This document shows positions 17,434 through 24,561 of a stretch of 35,292 nt of DNA, piece after piece. Location of the stretch: positions 1 to 35,292 of the forward strand of contig SVLD01000016.1 of the NCBI GenBank assembly GCA_015068125.1, written 5' to 3'. The position numbers and the translations under genes are program-made. Source of the DNA: Oscillospiraceae bacterium. GTDB taxonomy: Bacteria > Bacillota > Clostridia > Oscillospirales > Oscillospiraceae. The first letter of the stretch is position 1; the number at the start of each line of letters is the position of its first letter. Below the pieces are notes generated by a model. That model searched no databases and was not told where the DNA came from. It worked only from the letters and a program-made list of their open reading frames with translations.

Positions 17434-18428
17434 AGGCGGCGGTGGTTGGCAGTGGTGCCTGGGGAACGGCGCTGGCGCTGTGCTTACAGAAAAACGGCCA
17501 TGATGTGACACTGTGGTGTCACAATTCACAAAAAGCTGAAAAAATATCCAAAAACCGGAAAAATCCCAGACTTCCCGGCGTTTCTTTGCCGGAAACTTTG
17601 AAAATTTCCGCAGATCCCCGCTGCGTTGCGGATTGCGACCTGGTGATTATCAGCAGTCCGTCCTTTGCGGTGCGGGAGGTTTGTGAGAAGATTGCCTTGT
17701 ATCTTCCCGCAAAGGCAGTGATGGTTTCTGCCACCAAGGGTATCGAACCGGATACCAAGCTGCGGATGAGCCAAATCGTCCAGTCGGTTACCGATCGGCC
17801 TGTGGTGGTACTCACCGGCCCCAGTCATGCGGAGGAGGTTGCTGCGGGAATCCCCACCGGTTGTCTTGCGGCAAGCCCCAATAGGGAACTGGCGGGAATG
17901 GTGCAGGATGCCTTTATGTCGGATACTTTCCGAATCTATACCAGCCCGGATGATCTGGGCGCGGAGCTGGGCGGCGCACTGAAAAACATCATCGCTCTGT
18001 GCGCCGGTGTTACCGATGGCCTGGGCTATGGCGATAACATCAAAGCCATGCTGATGACCCGGGGCCTGACGGAGATGGCTCGGTTGGGTGTGTCCCTGGG
18101 CGCGGAGAAGGACACCTTTGCCGGTCTTGCCGGCGTGGGAGATTTGATCGTGACCTGCACTTCTCAGCATTCCCGAAACCGGGCAGCCGGTGTGCTGATC
18201 GGCCAAGGCTACTCGGCAGAGGAAGCCATGGAGAAGGTAGGTGCGGTGGTGGAAGGCTATTACGCAGCCCGATCTGCCTACGAGCTGAGCCTGCAGCAGG
18301 GCGTGGATATGCCCATCGTCCGTGCGGCCTACGATGTGCTGTACGGCAATAAGACCCCCTCTCAGGTCATGGAAATTCTCATGAACCGAAGCCGCAAGGC
18401 AGAGTCCGAGGTTGCCGGTTGGTTATAA
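17430..18428 (+). CDS. gpsA: NAD(P)H-dependent glycerol-3-phosphate dehydrogenase
   Basis: GpsA reduces dihydroxyacetone phosphate to sn-glycerol-3-phosphate for lipid synthesis. The 332-residue product has the N-terminal dinucleotide-binding G-S-G-A-W-G-T-A at 7-14, T-K-G-I-E and T-G-P-S-H-A-E-E-V in the middle, and the active-site G-G-A-L-K-N-I near 181-187. Length is standard. The start overlaps the plsY stop. A strong hairpin terminator follows six bases after the stop, ending the der-plsY-gpsA unit. Confidence 0.97.
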   Translation: MKAAVVGSGAWGTALALCLQKNGHDVTLWCHNSQKAEKISKNRKNPRLPGVSLPETLKISADPRCVADCDLVIISSPSFAVREVCEKIALYLPAKAVMVSATKGIEPDTKLRMSQIVQSVTDRPVVVLTGPSHAEEVAAGIPTGCLAASPNRELAGMVQDAFMSDTFRIYTSPDDLGAELGGALKNIIALCAGVTDGLGYGDNIKAMLMTRGLTEMARLGVSLGAEKDTFAGLAGVGDLIVTCTSQHSRNRAAGVLIGQGYSAEEAMEKVGAVVEGYYAARSAYELSLQQGVDMPIVRAAYDVLYGNKTPSQVMEILMNRSRKAESEVAGWL

Positions 18429-18433
18429 AGAAT

Positions 18434-18465
18434 AAAGCGGCGTACCTCTCGGTACGCCGCTTTTT
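18434..18465 (+). terminator. Terminator after gpsA
   Basis: A perfect 13-base-pair stem (18434-18446 with 18451-18463) and TCTC loop end in a T run. It faces another terminator, on the minus strand, 8 bases away. Confidence 0.9.
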
Positions 18466-18472
18466 GAGCAAC

Positions 18473-18497
18473 AAAAAACGCCACCGTTCGGTGGCGT
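18473..18497 (-). terminator. Terminator after rpmB
   Basis: Read on the minus strand, an 8-base-pair stem (18490-18497 with 18478-18485) with a four-base loop is followed by a run of T (A's at 18473-18478 on the plus strand). It lies 20 bases beyond the rpmB stop. Confidence 0.85.
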
Positions 18498-18516
18498 AAA
18501 TTGGTGGCAGGAAAAA

Positions 18517-18705
18517 TCAGATGGCCCGCTCAACCTTGTTAGAACGGAGGCATCTGGTACAAGCGTACACATGGCACGGAGTACCGTTGACCACGGCCTT
18601 GACCCGCTTGACGTTGGGCTTCCATGCACGGTTGGAACGTCTGTGGGAGTGGGAAACCTTGATACCAAAGGTAACACCCTTGCCGCAATAATCACACTTT
18701 GCCAT
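18517..18705 (-). CDS. rpmB: 50S ribosomal protein L28
   Basis: The 62-residue product starts M-A-K-C-D-Y-C-G-K-G and has S-H-S-H-R-R-S-N-R-A-W-K-P-N, which is diagnostic for L28. Cysteine pairs near both ends (C4/C7 and C-T-R-C) are those of the zinc-binding form. AGGAGGT on the minus strand (18714-18720) gives an ideal ribosome binding site. It is a single-gene unit with its own promoter and terminator, divergent from hprK. A plus-strand reading frame across it is a shadow. Confidence 0.97.
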   Translation of the reverse strand: MAKCDYCGKGVTFGIKVSHSHRRSNRAWKPNVKRVKAVVNGTPCHVYACTRCLRSNKVERAI

Positions 18706-18771
18706 TTCGTTGCACCTCCTATCCGTTGGATAAATCGTAGAAATTCACGCCCTCATAACAGGCGCTCACAT

Positions 18772-18800
18772 ATAATACCAAAGATTGACGAAAAATGCAA
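18772..18800 (-). promoter_or_regulatory. Promoter for rpmB
   Basis: On the minus strand TTGCAT (18795-18800) and TATTAT (18772-18777) are separated by 17 bases. It lies about 65 bases from the rpmB start and is back to back with the hprK promoter. Confidence 0.6.
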
Positions 18801-18838
18801 GTGTTTTTTTCAGAAAAATTAGTTTTTTCAAAATTATA

Positions 18839-18867
18839 TTGATATTCCGCATTTGCAAAGGTATAAT
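18839..18867 (+). promoter_or_regulatory. Promoter for hprK and the RluA-type gene
   Basis: TTGATA at 18839-18844 and a perfect TATAAT at 18862-18867 are 17 bases apart. Transcription would begin near 18875, which supports the hprK start at 18899 rather than the upstream ATG at 18785. Confidence 0.8.
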
Positions 18868-18898
18868 GGCACTAAGAACAGAAAGGAGAGATGCTGCT

Positions 18899-19843
18899 AT
18901 GGATACATACAGTGTCCCGCTGAAAAAACTGGTTGAGGAGTTTTCCCTGGAGGTAGCCCACGCTGCCACGGATTTTGACGCCATTCGTGTTACCGTCGAG
19001 GACGTGGCAAGACCCGGTTTGCAGCTTGCGGGGTATTTCGACCACTTTGAACCTATGCGTTTGCAGATCATGGGCAACGCGGAAATGAGCTACCTGGGCA
19101 AGCTGTCGGCAGAGCAGAGAAGTGAGATTTTTGACCGGCTCTTTGCCTATAAATTTCCGGCGCTGCTGATTGCCCGGGATTTGCTGCCGGATAATGAATG
19201 CCTGGAAATGGCGAAGAAATATAATGTCACGCTGCTGCGCTCCCATGAGCCTACCAGTACCATTATTTCCGCCATCATTACCTACCTGAAAGCTGCGCTG
19301 GCACCTCGGATCACCCGCCACGGCGTCCTGATGGAGGTTTACGGCGAAGGTTTGCTCTTAACAGGTGACAGTGGTATCGGCAAAAGTGAGGCCGCTGTGG
19401 AGCTGCTGAAGCGTGGACACAGACTGATTGCCGACGATGCGGTGGAAATTCGGAAAATCTCCGGCAATACCCTCATGGGCAACGCCCCGGAGCTGATCCG
19501 CAACTATGTGGAGATGCGCGGTATCGGCGTTATCAATGTGGCAAGGCTCTTTGGCGTTGGCGCGGTGAAGGTAGAAAACGAGGTCAATCTGGTGGTCAAT
19601 ATCGTCCACTGGAACGCCCAGGAAGCCTATGACCGCCTGGGACTGGAGGATCAGTATATGGAGCTATTGGGTGTAAAGATTCCCATGATTACCATCCCCA
19701 TCACTCCCGGACGGAATCTGGCGGTGATTTTGGAGGTGGCGGCTATGAACAACCGTCAGCGGAAAATGGGCTACAATGCGGCGGCGGAATTAACTGAGCA
19801 GATCAACCGCCACTTTGTGGAGAATTCGGGGCAGCTTCCATGA
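18899..19843 (+). CDS. hprK: HPr kinase/phosphorylase
   Basis: HprK phosphorylates and dephosphorylates serine 46 of HPr and so controls carbon catabolite repression in Bacillota. The 314-residue product has the N-terminal regulatory domain and then the kinase domain with the P-loop G-D-S-G-I-G-K-S near 156. The conserved His is near 141 (T-R-H-G-V), and the HprK signature E-M-R-G-I-G near 204-209 follows. A longer frame from 18785 would start upstream of the predicted transcript and adds an unrelated N-terminus, so ATG 18899 with AAGGAG (18883-18888) ten bases upstream is preferred. It overlaps the next gene by four bases. Confidence 0.95.
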   Translation: MDTYSVPLKKLVEEFSLEVAHAATDFDAIRVTVEDVARPGLQLAGYFDHFEPMRLQIMGNAEMSYLGKLSAEQRSEIFDRLFAYKFPALLIARDLLPDNECLEMAKKYNVTLLRSHEPTSTIISAIITYLKAALAPRITRHGVLMEVYGEGLLLTGDSGIGKSEAAVELLKRGHRLIADDAVEIRKISGNTLMGNAPELIRNYVEMRGIGVINVARLFGVGAVKVENEVNLVVNIVHWNAQEAYDRLGLEDQYMELLGVKIPMITIPITPGRNLAVILEVAAMNNRQRKMGYNAAAELTEQINRHFVENSGQLP

Positions 19844-20805
19844 AGGAATTTACCATAGGAACCAATGATGCCGGCCAGCGCTTGGATCGCTTTTTGGCCA
19901 AGGCCGTTCCTTTGCTGCCAGCTTCGCTGGCGCAGAAATATATCCGCCTGAAGCGGATCAAGTGCAACGGCGCCAGAGTCCAGCGGGACACTCGGTTAAA
20001 TGCCGGTGATGTGCTGCAGCTGTATATCAATGACGAGTTCTTTGAAAAACCCCGGGAGGACAATGCCTACCTGACGGTGGCATCTCCCAAGCTGAATATC
20101 GTCTATGAAGACGACCAGATTCTGCTGGTGGATAAGCGGCCGGGATTGGCGGTGCATCCCCATGACGGCGCGGAGTACGGACGGACGCTGATCGATCACA
20201 TCCAGTCCTACCTGTACCAGAAAAAGGAATGGCGGCCCCGGGAGGAGAATGCCTTTACCCCGGCGCTGTGCAACCGCATCGACCGCAATACCGGCGGCAT
20301 CGTCATCGCGGCGAAGACCGCAGAAGCTCTGCGGGTGATGAACCAAAAGATCAAGGATCGGGAGCTGGATAAGCGGTATTTGGCTATCGTGGAAGGAACG
20401 CCTAAACCCAAAGAGGGAAGTCTAAAGGGCTACCTTTTCAAGGATGCTAAGAAAAACCGGGTGTTCGTGTCCGATACGCCCCAACCCGGAGCGAAAACCT
20501 GCCAGACCAACTATCGGGTACTGGCCAGCGGCAATGGCTTGTCTTTGGTGGAGTGCGAGCTGATTACCGGCAGAACCCACCAGATCCGTGCCCAGTTCGC
20601 CCATGCAGGCCACCCCTTACTGGGGGACGGCAAATACGGCAAGCTGGACAAGCGCTTCGACCGCAATTACCAGGCCTTGTATTCCTATAAGCTGACCTTC
20701 ACCTTTACCACCGATGCCGGCGGCCTTTCCTACCTGAACGGAAAGAGCTTCCGGGTGGCGGAGGTGGACTTCGTCAAGGAATATTTCCCCGGCGTTAAAA
20801 TTTAA
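19840..20805 (+). CDS. RluA family pseudouridine synthase
   Basis: Enzymes of this family turn uridine into pseudouridine in rRNA or tRNA. The 321-residue product has an N-terminal S4-like RNA-binding domain (about 13-70) and a catalytic domain with D-K-R-P-G-L-A-V-H-P near 98-107 and N-R-I-D-R-N-T-G-G at 145-153. D148 of that motif is the expected catalytic aspartate. Many RluA members have H-R-L-D in that place, so Asn for His and Gly for Ser are variants. G-R-T-H-Q-I-R follows later in the chain, as expected. It overlaps hprK and is probably co-transcribed. Its exact target (RluC-, RluD- or RluB-like site) cannot be read from the sequence. Confidence 0.9.
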   Translation: MKEFTIGTNDAGQRLDRFLAKAVPLLPASLAQKYIRLKRIKCNGARVQRDTRLNAGDVLQLYINDEFFEKPREDNAYLTVASPKLNIVYEDDQILLVDKRPGLAVHPHDGAEYGRTLIDHIQSYLYQKKEWRPREENAFTPALCNRIDRNTGGIVIAAKTAEALRVMNQKIKDRELDKRYLAIVEGTPKPKEGSLKGYLFKDAKKNRVFVSDTPQPGAKTCQTNYRVLASGNGLSLVECELITGRTHQIRAQFAHAGHPLLGDGKYGKLDKRFDRNYQALYSYKLTFTFTTDAGGLSYLNGKSFRVAEVDFVKEYFPGVKI

Positions 20806-20835
20806 CAGGACTTCCGCTGAACTCAGTCTATACAC

Positions 20836-20875
20836 AACCGCAGCACCCAATCACGGGTGCTGCGGTTAATTGTTC
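20836..20875 (+). terminator. Probable terminator after the RluA-type gene
   Basis: A perfect 13-base-pair GC-rich stem (20836-20848 with 20855-20867) with loop AATCAC begins 31 bases after the stop. The T tract that follows is interrupted (AATTGTTCG), so efficiency is uncertain. Confidence 0.65.
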
Positions 20876-20910
20876 GACAAAATGTTTTTTTATAGAAAAC
20901 TTGTATCATA

Positions 20911-20939
20911 TTGTGACAAATTTCTACTTAAGATATATG
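20911..20939 (+). promoter_or_regulatory. Possible promoter upstream of the AT-rich gene pair
   Basis: TTGTGA at 20911-20916 and TATATG at 20934-20939 are 17 bases apart. The matches are moderate, but this is the best candidate before 21047. The leader of about 100 bases that it would produce contains a tiny open frame at 20966-20974. Confidence 0.4.
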
Positions 20940-20952
20940 AGAGAATAAGAAC

Positions 20953-20974
20953 GGAGGTGTTTTCAATGTGCTGA
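20953..20974 (+). other. Two-codon open frame (Met-Cys-stop) with a strong ribosome binding site
   Basis: GGAGGTG at 20953-20959 is followed, six bases later, by ATG-TGC-TGA at 20966-20974. A ribosome could start and stop here at once. It lies 72 bases before the real start at 21047, which has its own AAAGGAGG. It may be a minimal upstream open frame affecting leader translation, or a remnant of a decayed gene. The sequence AGAGAATAAG occurs on both sides of it (20940-20949 and 20990-20999). Confidence 0.4.
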
Positions 20975-21046
20975 ATAATTGAGAAAACAAGAGAATAAGC
21001 AAGGGCTATCTAAAATGCTGTTTTTAAACAAAGGAGGATATTATTT

Positions 21047-22105
21047 ATGATTAGTAAAAAAATCACGAGAATGCTTGCAGTTTTACTTAGTATCTGCTAT
21101 ATTATTATTGGGGTTCGTGTAGATGCATTTGCCGGTCCGGTTATTCAGCCGGATGAACCGGGAGATACATCCAGTGGCATCTTCTGGAGTGCCAGTATAC
21201 AAGATAACATGGTGTCAAAGACAGTTTTGACAGGTTCTACAAAATCTTTGTCTTCTTTAGGCTTATCTCCCTACGCTATAAAAAATGGTGTCGTTAGCCG
21301 TAGTTTTACCTGGACTTCCAGTAATTCCAGTGTTGCTACTGTAAATGCTAGTACTGGAGATATCACAGGTGTATCAACAGGAACGGCAATTATTACAGGC
21401 AGATCATCGGCATATGGCAGTTCCCTTGGAGAGTTGTTGCTTGTGGTTTTTGTTGCGGAAGAATTGAAGGGTGCCACATATATGGGCATTGACGGACAGC
21501 ATAATACAAATTGTTCCAGTGATCACTGGAATAAGTATTATGTTGTATTAGAGTTTTTCCATCATATGGGATACAGCCCCTATGAAATGCAGTATGCTTC
21601 TACATCCAGCAAATTTGCTTCGTACGTTGCAACCTCCCGCATGTTCTGCTTTCGGAATCATGGAACTCAAGCATCTTTGATTTTAAATAATACTTCTATT
21701 ACCCGTGTTTATACTGACTACATTTACACGCTTCCCGCCAATTCCTTAAGTTACTGCGAGTTTGCAATCATTGGCAGTGAATTTAGCGGTAAGGGCGGCG
21801 CAGGGGCAACAAACATGGTAAATGCCCTGCACAGCCGGGGTGTGGGAACAGTTGTTGGCATTACAAGTAATATAACCTGCTATGAATTGGATGAATGGTT
21901 AGAAGGTGTTTTTAGCTACCTCAATGACGGATATACCGTACAAGAAGCCTGCGAACTGACGGCAGAATCCTTCAAAGAGTGGGATGAAGGTGTTTTTGTG
22001 GAAGATTATTCACATACCTGTGACAGTAATTGCACATCCCGTTGCACAGGCTATCATATGGATAATTACTATATTGCCGGTGATCCTAACGCTAGATTTA
22101 ATTGA
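21047..22105 (+). CDS. Secreted Big_2 protein with possible caspase-like (clan CD) C-terminal domain
   Basis: I do not recognise a named gene. The 352-residue product has an N-terminal signal peptide (about 1-29, ending D-A-F-A). A Big_2-type Ig-like segment follows (about 82-120: S-V-A-T-V-N-A-S-T-G, then I-T-G-V-S-T-G-T-A). The rest (about 140-312) resembles a caspase-hemoglobinase fold: F-R-N-H-G-T at 202-207 looks like the catalytic His-Gly, and a hydrophobic strand ends in I-I-G-S-E-F-S-G at 241-248 where active members have a Cys (A-C-x-S-G). Here that position is Glu 245. The matching downstream pattern (R-G-V-G-T-V-V-G, then G-Y-T-V-Q-E-A) supports the fold. The C-terminus (324-334) is cysteine-rich. 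The gene is clearly AT-richer than its neighbours. A pseudo-protease is one reading; a misread fold is another. Confidence 0.6.
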   Translation: MISKKITRMLAVLLSICYIIIGVRVDAFAGPVIQPDEPGDTSSGIFWSASIQDNMVSKTVLTGSTKSLSSLGLSPYAIKNGVVSRSFTWTSSNSSVATVNASTGDITGVSTGTAIITGRSSAYGSSLGELLLVVFVAEELKGATYMGIDGQHNTNCSSDHWNKYYVVLEFFHHMGYSPYEMQYASTSSKFASYVATSRMFCFRNHGTQASLILNNTSITRVYTDYIYTLPANSLSYCEFAIIGSEFSGKGGAGATNMVNALHSRGVGTVVGITSNITCYELDEWLEGVFSYLNDGYTVQEACELTAESFKEWDEGVFVEDYSHTCDSNCTSRCTGYHMDNYYIAGDPNARFN

Positions 22106-22123
22106 TTTAAAGGAGAGAATACT

Positions 22124-23062
22124 ATGAAAAATCGGAGATTGATTTGCTTGCTGCTGAGCTTGATTTTGCTGCTTTTGCTGCCGGCCTGTGACATTCTGGA
22201 TCAACCTGACGATTTTTCTCAGCCTACCGAAACTGAAACAATAACCGGAACGGATCCCCAAATCGAAACGAAGCAAGTTGTTTACATGAGGCGTGAACTC
22301 TCTGGGCTCCATCCTGTCTTGACTCCACCGGAACCGACGCAGCAAAATGTAACTTTTACAGTGAATGGTACCAGCTATGACCTGGAGTATTCTAACTCCA
22401 GTCAGGAGGAATTCGGGGCATTCTCTGTACATCACTATAAAACAGCAGATAATAAGGTTAGATGCTGGTATATTGCAGCGAATATGCAGCTGATACAAAT
22501 CAACATGGATATGGATATTGCTACCTTCGAGGGTATGGATCAGCAGCAATATGAGCATTGGATACAGAACCTGGTATCCCAGTTTCACCAGGAGGACTGG
22601 TCGACGCTTTCTCTGACATGTGAAACCTGGTATGGCGGTGCAGACAGAGAGCCGTTTTTCGCAGGACCCAAGGAAGATAAGCCGGTTCGTGAATATACCT
22701 TTGAATACCGCAAGTATTTTCATTCCATAAAGACCACCGATGGTGTTGATGCCAGATTTACGGTCAACACAAAGGAAAATGTTATGGAGGTGACGGTTGA
22801 TTTTAACCGGCATCAGTTTGACGGGGTTGATCTGCCCCGGTTTGAGATGAAGACCGTGGATAAGGCCATAGGGACATATCTGGATAGTCTCTATACAGAA
22901 AATACGAAATTTGTAAAGTGGTCTGCCTATGGCGTCGATGAATGGGTAAAAATTGGAGACCGGGTTATGCTCCTGCGGGAAGTGGATGTGGAGTATAAGC
23001 GTAACGGCATGAGAGAGGAAACCCGCCTTACGCTGTATATCGATGTGTTCGGTATGCAGTAA
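22124..23062 (+). CDS. Putative lipoprotein of unknown function
   Basis: The 312-residue product starts with a basic-hydrophobic signal and a lipobox-like L-P-A-C ending at Cys 22, so it is probably a lipid-anchored surface protein. A Pro/Thr/Glu-rich linker follows to about residue 70. The rest is mixed alpha/beta with many aromatic and acidic residues and shows no motif that I recognise. It lies 18 bases after the Big_2 protein with AAAGGAGAG upstream, so the two are likely co-transcribed and may work together at the cell surface. Composition is AT-rich at the 5' end and intermediate later. No function is proposed. Confidence 0.75.
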   Translation: MKNRRLICLLLSLILLLLLPACDILDQPDDFSQPTETETITGTDPQIETKQVVYMRRELSGLHPVLTPPEPTQQNVTFTVNGTSYDLEYSNSSQEEFGAFSVHHYKTADNKVRCWYIAANMQLIQINMDMDIATFEGMDQQQYEHWIQNLVSQFHQEDWSTLSLTCETWYGGADREPFFAGPKEDKPVREYTFEYRKYFHSIKTTDGVDARFTVNTKENVMEVTVDFNRHQFDGVDLPRFEMKTVDKAIGTYLDSLYTENTKFVKWSAYGVDEWVKIGDRVMLLREVDVEYKRNGMREETRLTLYIDVFGMQ

Positions 23063-23083
23063 AACAACCTGATAACAGCACTG

Positions 23084-23118
23084 CACCCCCGGCGGAGAAA
23101 TCGCCGGGGGTGTTTTTG
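23084..23118 (+). terminator. Terminator after the lipoprotein gene
   Basis: An 11-base-pair GC-rich stem (23084-23094 with 23102-23112) is followed by TTTTT. The rest of the gap up to 23226 holds only a short 6-base-pair hairpin (23174-23192) and no clear terminator for mnmA. Confidence 0.85.
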
Positions 23119-23226
23119 CTGTTCTGAGCGCCGTGAAGCAGAGTCAAAGAATCCATGATATGCAGGGGAACGGATTCCGCAACTTTCGGAATGACAGCCC
23201 TGCTCAACGCAATTTCGCTCTGCGCT

Positions 23227-24300
23227 TTAGTCCGTTCTGAGGATCGTGCCGCCGCCGACGACAGTATCTCCGTCGTAGAGCACCACTGCCTGTCCCGGGG
23301 TGATGGCTCGCTGGGGTTCGTCAAATTCTACCCTAGCCAAACCGTTCTCCAGGGGATAGACCGTGGCAGGCTGCTCCGTCATCCGGGAGCGAACCTTGGC
23401 GGTGACGCGGATGGGCTCCGTCAAATTCTCTATAGCGATCCAGTTCCAGTCTCCGGCAACAAGTGCGCTGTGAAACAGCGCTTCGTTGGGACCTACGGTG
23501 ACGGTGTTGGCAGCCATGTCCTTGGCGCATACATACATCGGCGCGCCCAAGGCGATACCCAATCCCTTGCGCTGACCCAGGGTATAGCCCACAGCGCCCT
23601 TGTGGGTGCCTACCACATTACCGTCAAGATCCAGATAGTTGCCCTCCGGATAGCTTTTGCCGGTGTAGCGCTTCATGAATGCAAGATAATCGCCGTCGGG
23701 AACAAAGCAAATATCCTGGCTGTCCCGCTTTTTGGCGTTGATGAAGCCTTGCTCCTGGGCGATCTGCCGCACTTCCTGCTTGGTCATTCCACCCAGGGGA
23801 AACAGGGTGTGGGCAAGCTGATGCTGGGTCAGGGTGTAAAGAAAATAGGTCTGATCCTTGGCCTCGTCCGCAGCCTTTTTCAGCAAATACCGGCCGGTAT
23901 TTTCGTCTTGGCAAATTTGGGCGTAGTGGCCGGTGACGATCTTTTCACAGCCCAGCTCCTGGGCTCTGCGCAGGAAACGATCGAATTTCATATGCTTGTT
24001 GCAGACAATGCAGGGGTTCGGGGTAAGACCGTTTTCGTAATTGGCTACGAAATCATCCATAACCTGCGCCCGGAAATCCTGGGAGAAGTTGAATACATAA
24101 AAGGGCATACCCATCCGATGGGCTACGCTTCGGGCGTCCTCCGCATCCTCCAGGGAGCAGCAGGTGCTTTCCTCGGCGTTTGCGGTATACAGCCGCATCA
24201 TCGCGCCGATGCAATCAAAGCCCATTTGTTGGGTGAGCCAGGCAGCCACGCTGCTGTCCACACCGCCGCTCATGCCGATGAGTGCTTTTGTTTCTGCCAT
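23227..24300 (-). CDS. mnmA: tRNA-specific 2-thiouridylase MnmA
   Basis: MnmA adds sulfur to U34 of tRNAs for Lys, Glu and Gln, receiving it from a cysteine desulfurase relay. The 357-residue product has the PP-loop S-G-G-V-D-S near 11-16, the catalytic cysteine C97 in N-P-C-I-V-C-N and the partner C198 in S-Q-D-I-C-F. AGGAGG is well placed on the minus strand. It converges with the lipoprotein gene and diverges from the lysozyme operon. A 386-residue plus-strand frame over the same bases (23155-24315) is a shadow. Confidence 0.97.
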   Translation of the reverse strand: MAETKALIGMSGGVDSSVAAWLTQQMGFDCIGAMMRLYTANAEESTCCSLEDAEDARSVAHRMGMPFYVFNFSQDFRAQVMDDFVANYENGLTPNPCIVCNKHMKFDRFLRRAQELGCEKIVTGHYAQICQDENTGRYLLKKAADEAKDQTYFLYTLTQHQLAHTLFPLGGMTKQEVRQIAQEQGFINAKKRDSQDICFVPDGDYLAFMKRYTGKSYPEGNYLDLDGNVVGTHKGAVGYTLGQRKGLGIALGAPMYVCAKDMAANTVTVGPNEALFHSALVAGDWNWIAIENLTEPIRVTAKVRSRMTEQPATVYPLENGLARVEFDEPQRAITPGQAVVLYDGDTVVGGGTILRTD

Positions 24301-24327
24301 GGGAAACCTCCTTGATGGTGTGCTACT

Positions 24328-24356
24328 AGTCTAACACAACAAAAGCCGGAAAGCAA
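24328..24356 (-). promoter_or_regulatory. Possible promoter for mnmA
   Basis: On the minus strand TTGCTT (24351-24356) and TAGACT (24328-24333) are 17 bases apart, about 28 bases before the mnmA start. The match is moderate. Confidence 0.4.
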
Positions 24357-24362
24357 ATGCTT

Positions 24363-24392
24363 TTGACAAAAAGAAAAATATGGAAATAAAAT
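24363..24392 (+). promoter_or_regulatory. Upstream promoter candidate of the lysozyme operon
   Basis: A perfect TTGACA at 24363-24368 and TAAAAT at 24387-24392 have an 18-base spacer. A transcript from here would have a leader of about 160 bases that includes the palindrome at 24467-24480 and the second promoter. Confidence 0.5.
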
Positions 24393-24466
24393 GCTATAAA
24401 TCTGCTAAATGTTTCAAAAATATATAAAAACAAACAAAATGCGAAACATATCGTCCAGGAAAGAAG

Positions 24467-24480
24467 TTACAAACTTGTAA
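24467..24480. promoter_or_regulatory. Palindrome upstream of the lysozyme promoter (candidate operator)
   Basis: TTACAA and TTGTAA are perfect inverted 6-base half-sites around a two-base centre. The dyad ends 19 bases before the -35 box at 24500 and lies between two candidate promoters, a typical place for a regulator to bind. The regulator is unknown. Confidence 0.4.
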
Positions 24481-24499
24481 TTGTTTAACGAAAAGACTC

Positions 24500-24528
24500 T
24501 TGCATTATAGCCGTTTTTTTGCTATAAT
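24500..24528 (+). promoter_or_regulatory. Proximal promoter of the lysozyme operon
   Basis: TTGCAT at 24500-24505 and a perfect TATAAT at 24523-24528 are 17 bases apart. Transcription would start about 25 bases before GTG 24562. Confidence 0.75.
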
Positions 24529-24561
24529 GACCGGGAAAAAGTACGAAAGGAGCAGGACTGC

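Noticed and set aside
18571..18822. Plus-strand frame over rpmB
   Set aside because: Shadow of L28, which has an ideal binding site and family sequence on the minus strand.
18785..18898. Longer N-terminus for hprK from ATG 18785
   Set aside because: It starts upstream of the predicted transcription start at about 18875 and has no ribosome binding site; the family N-terminus begins near 18899.
23155..24315. Plus-strand frame of 386 codons over mnmA
   Set aside because: mnmA on the minus strand has every expected catalytic residue and a good ribosome binding site; the plus frame has none.
24467..24480. Palindrome considered as a BlaI/MecI- or CopY-type operator
   Set aside because: Those operators have TACA and TGTA separated by two bases, here it is four, so the regulator family cannot be assigned.
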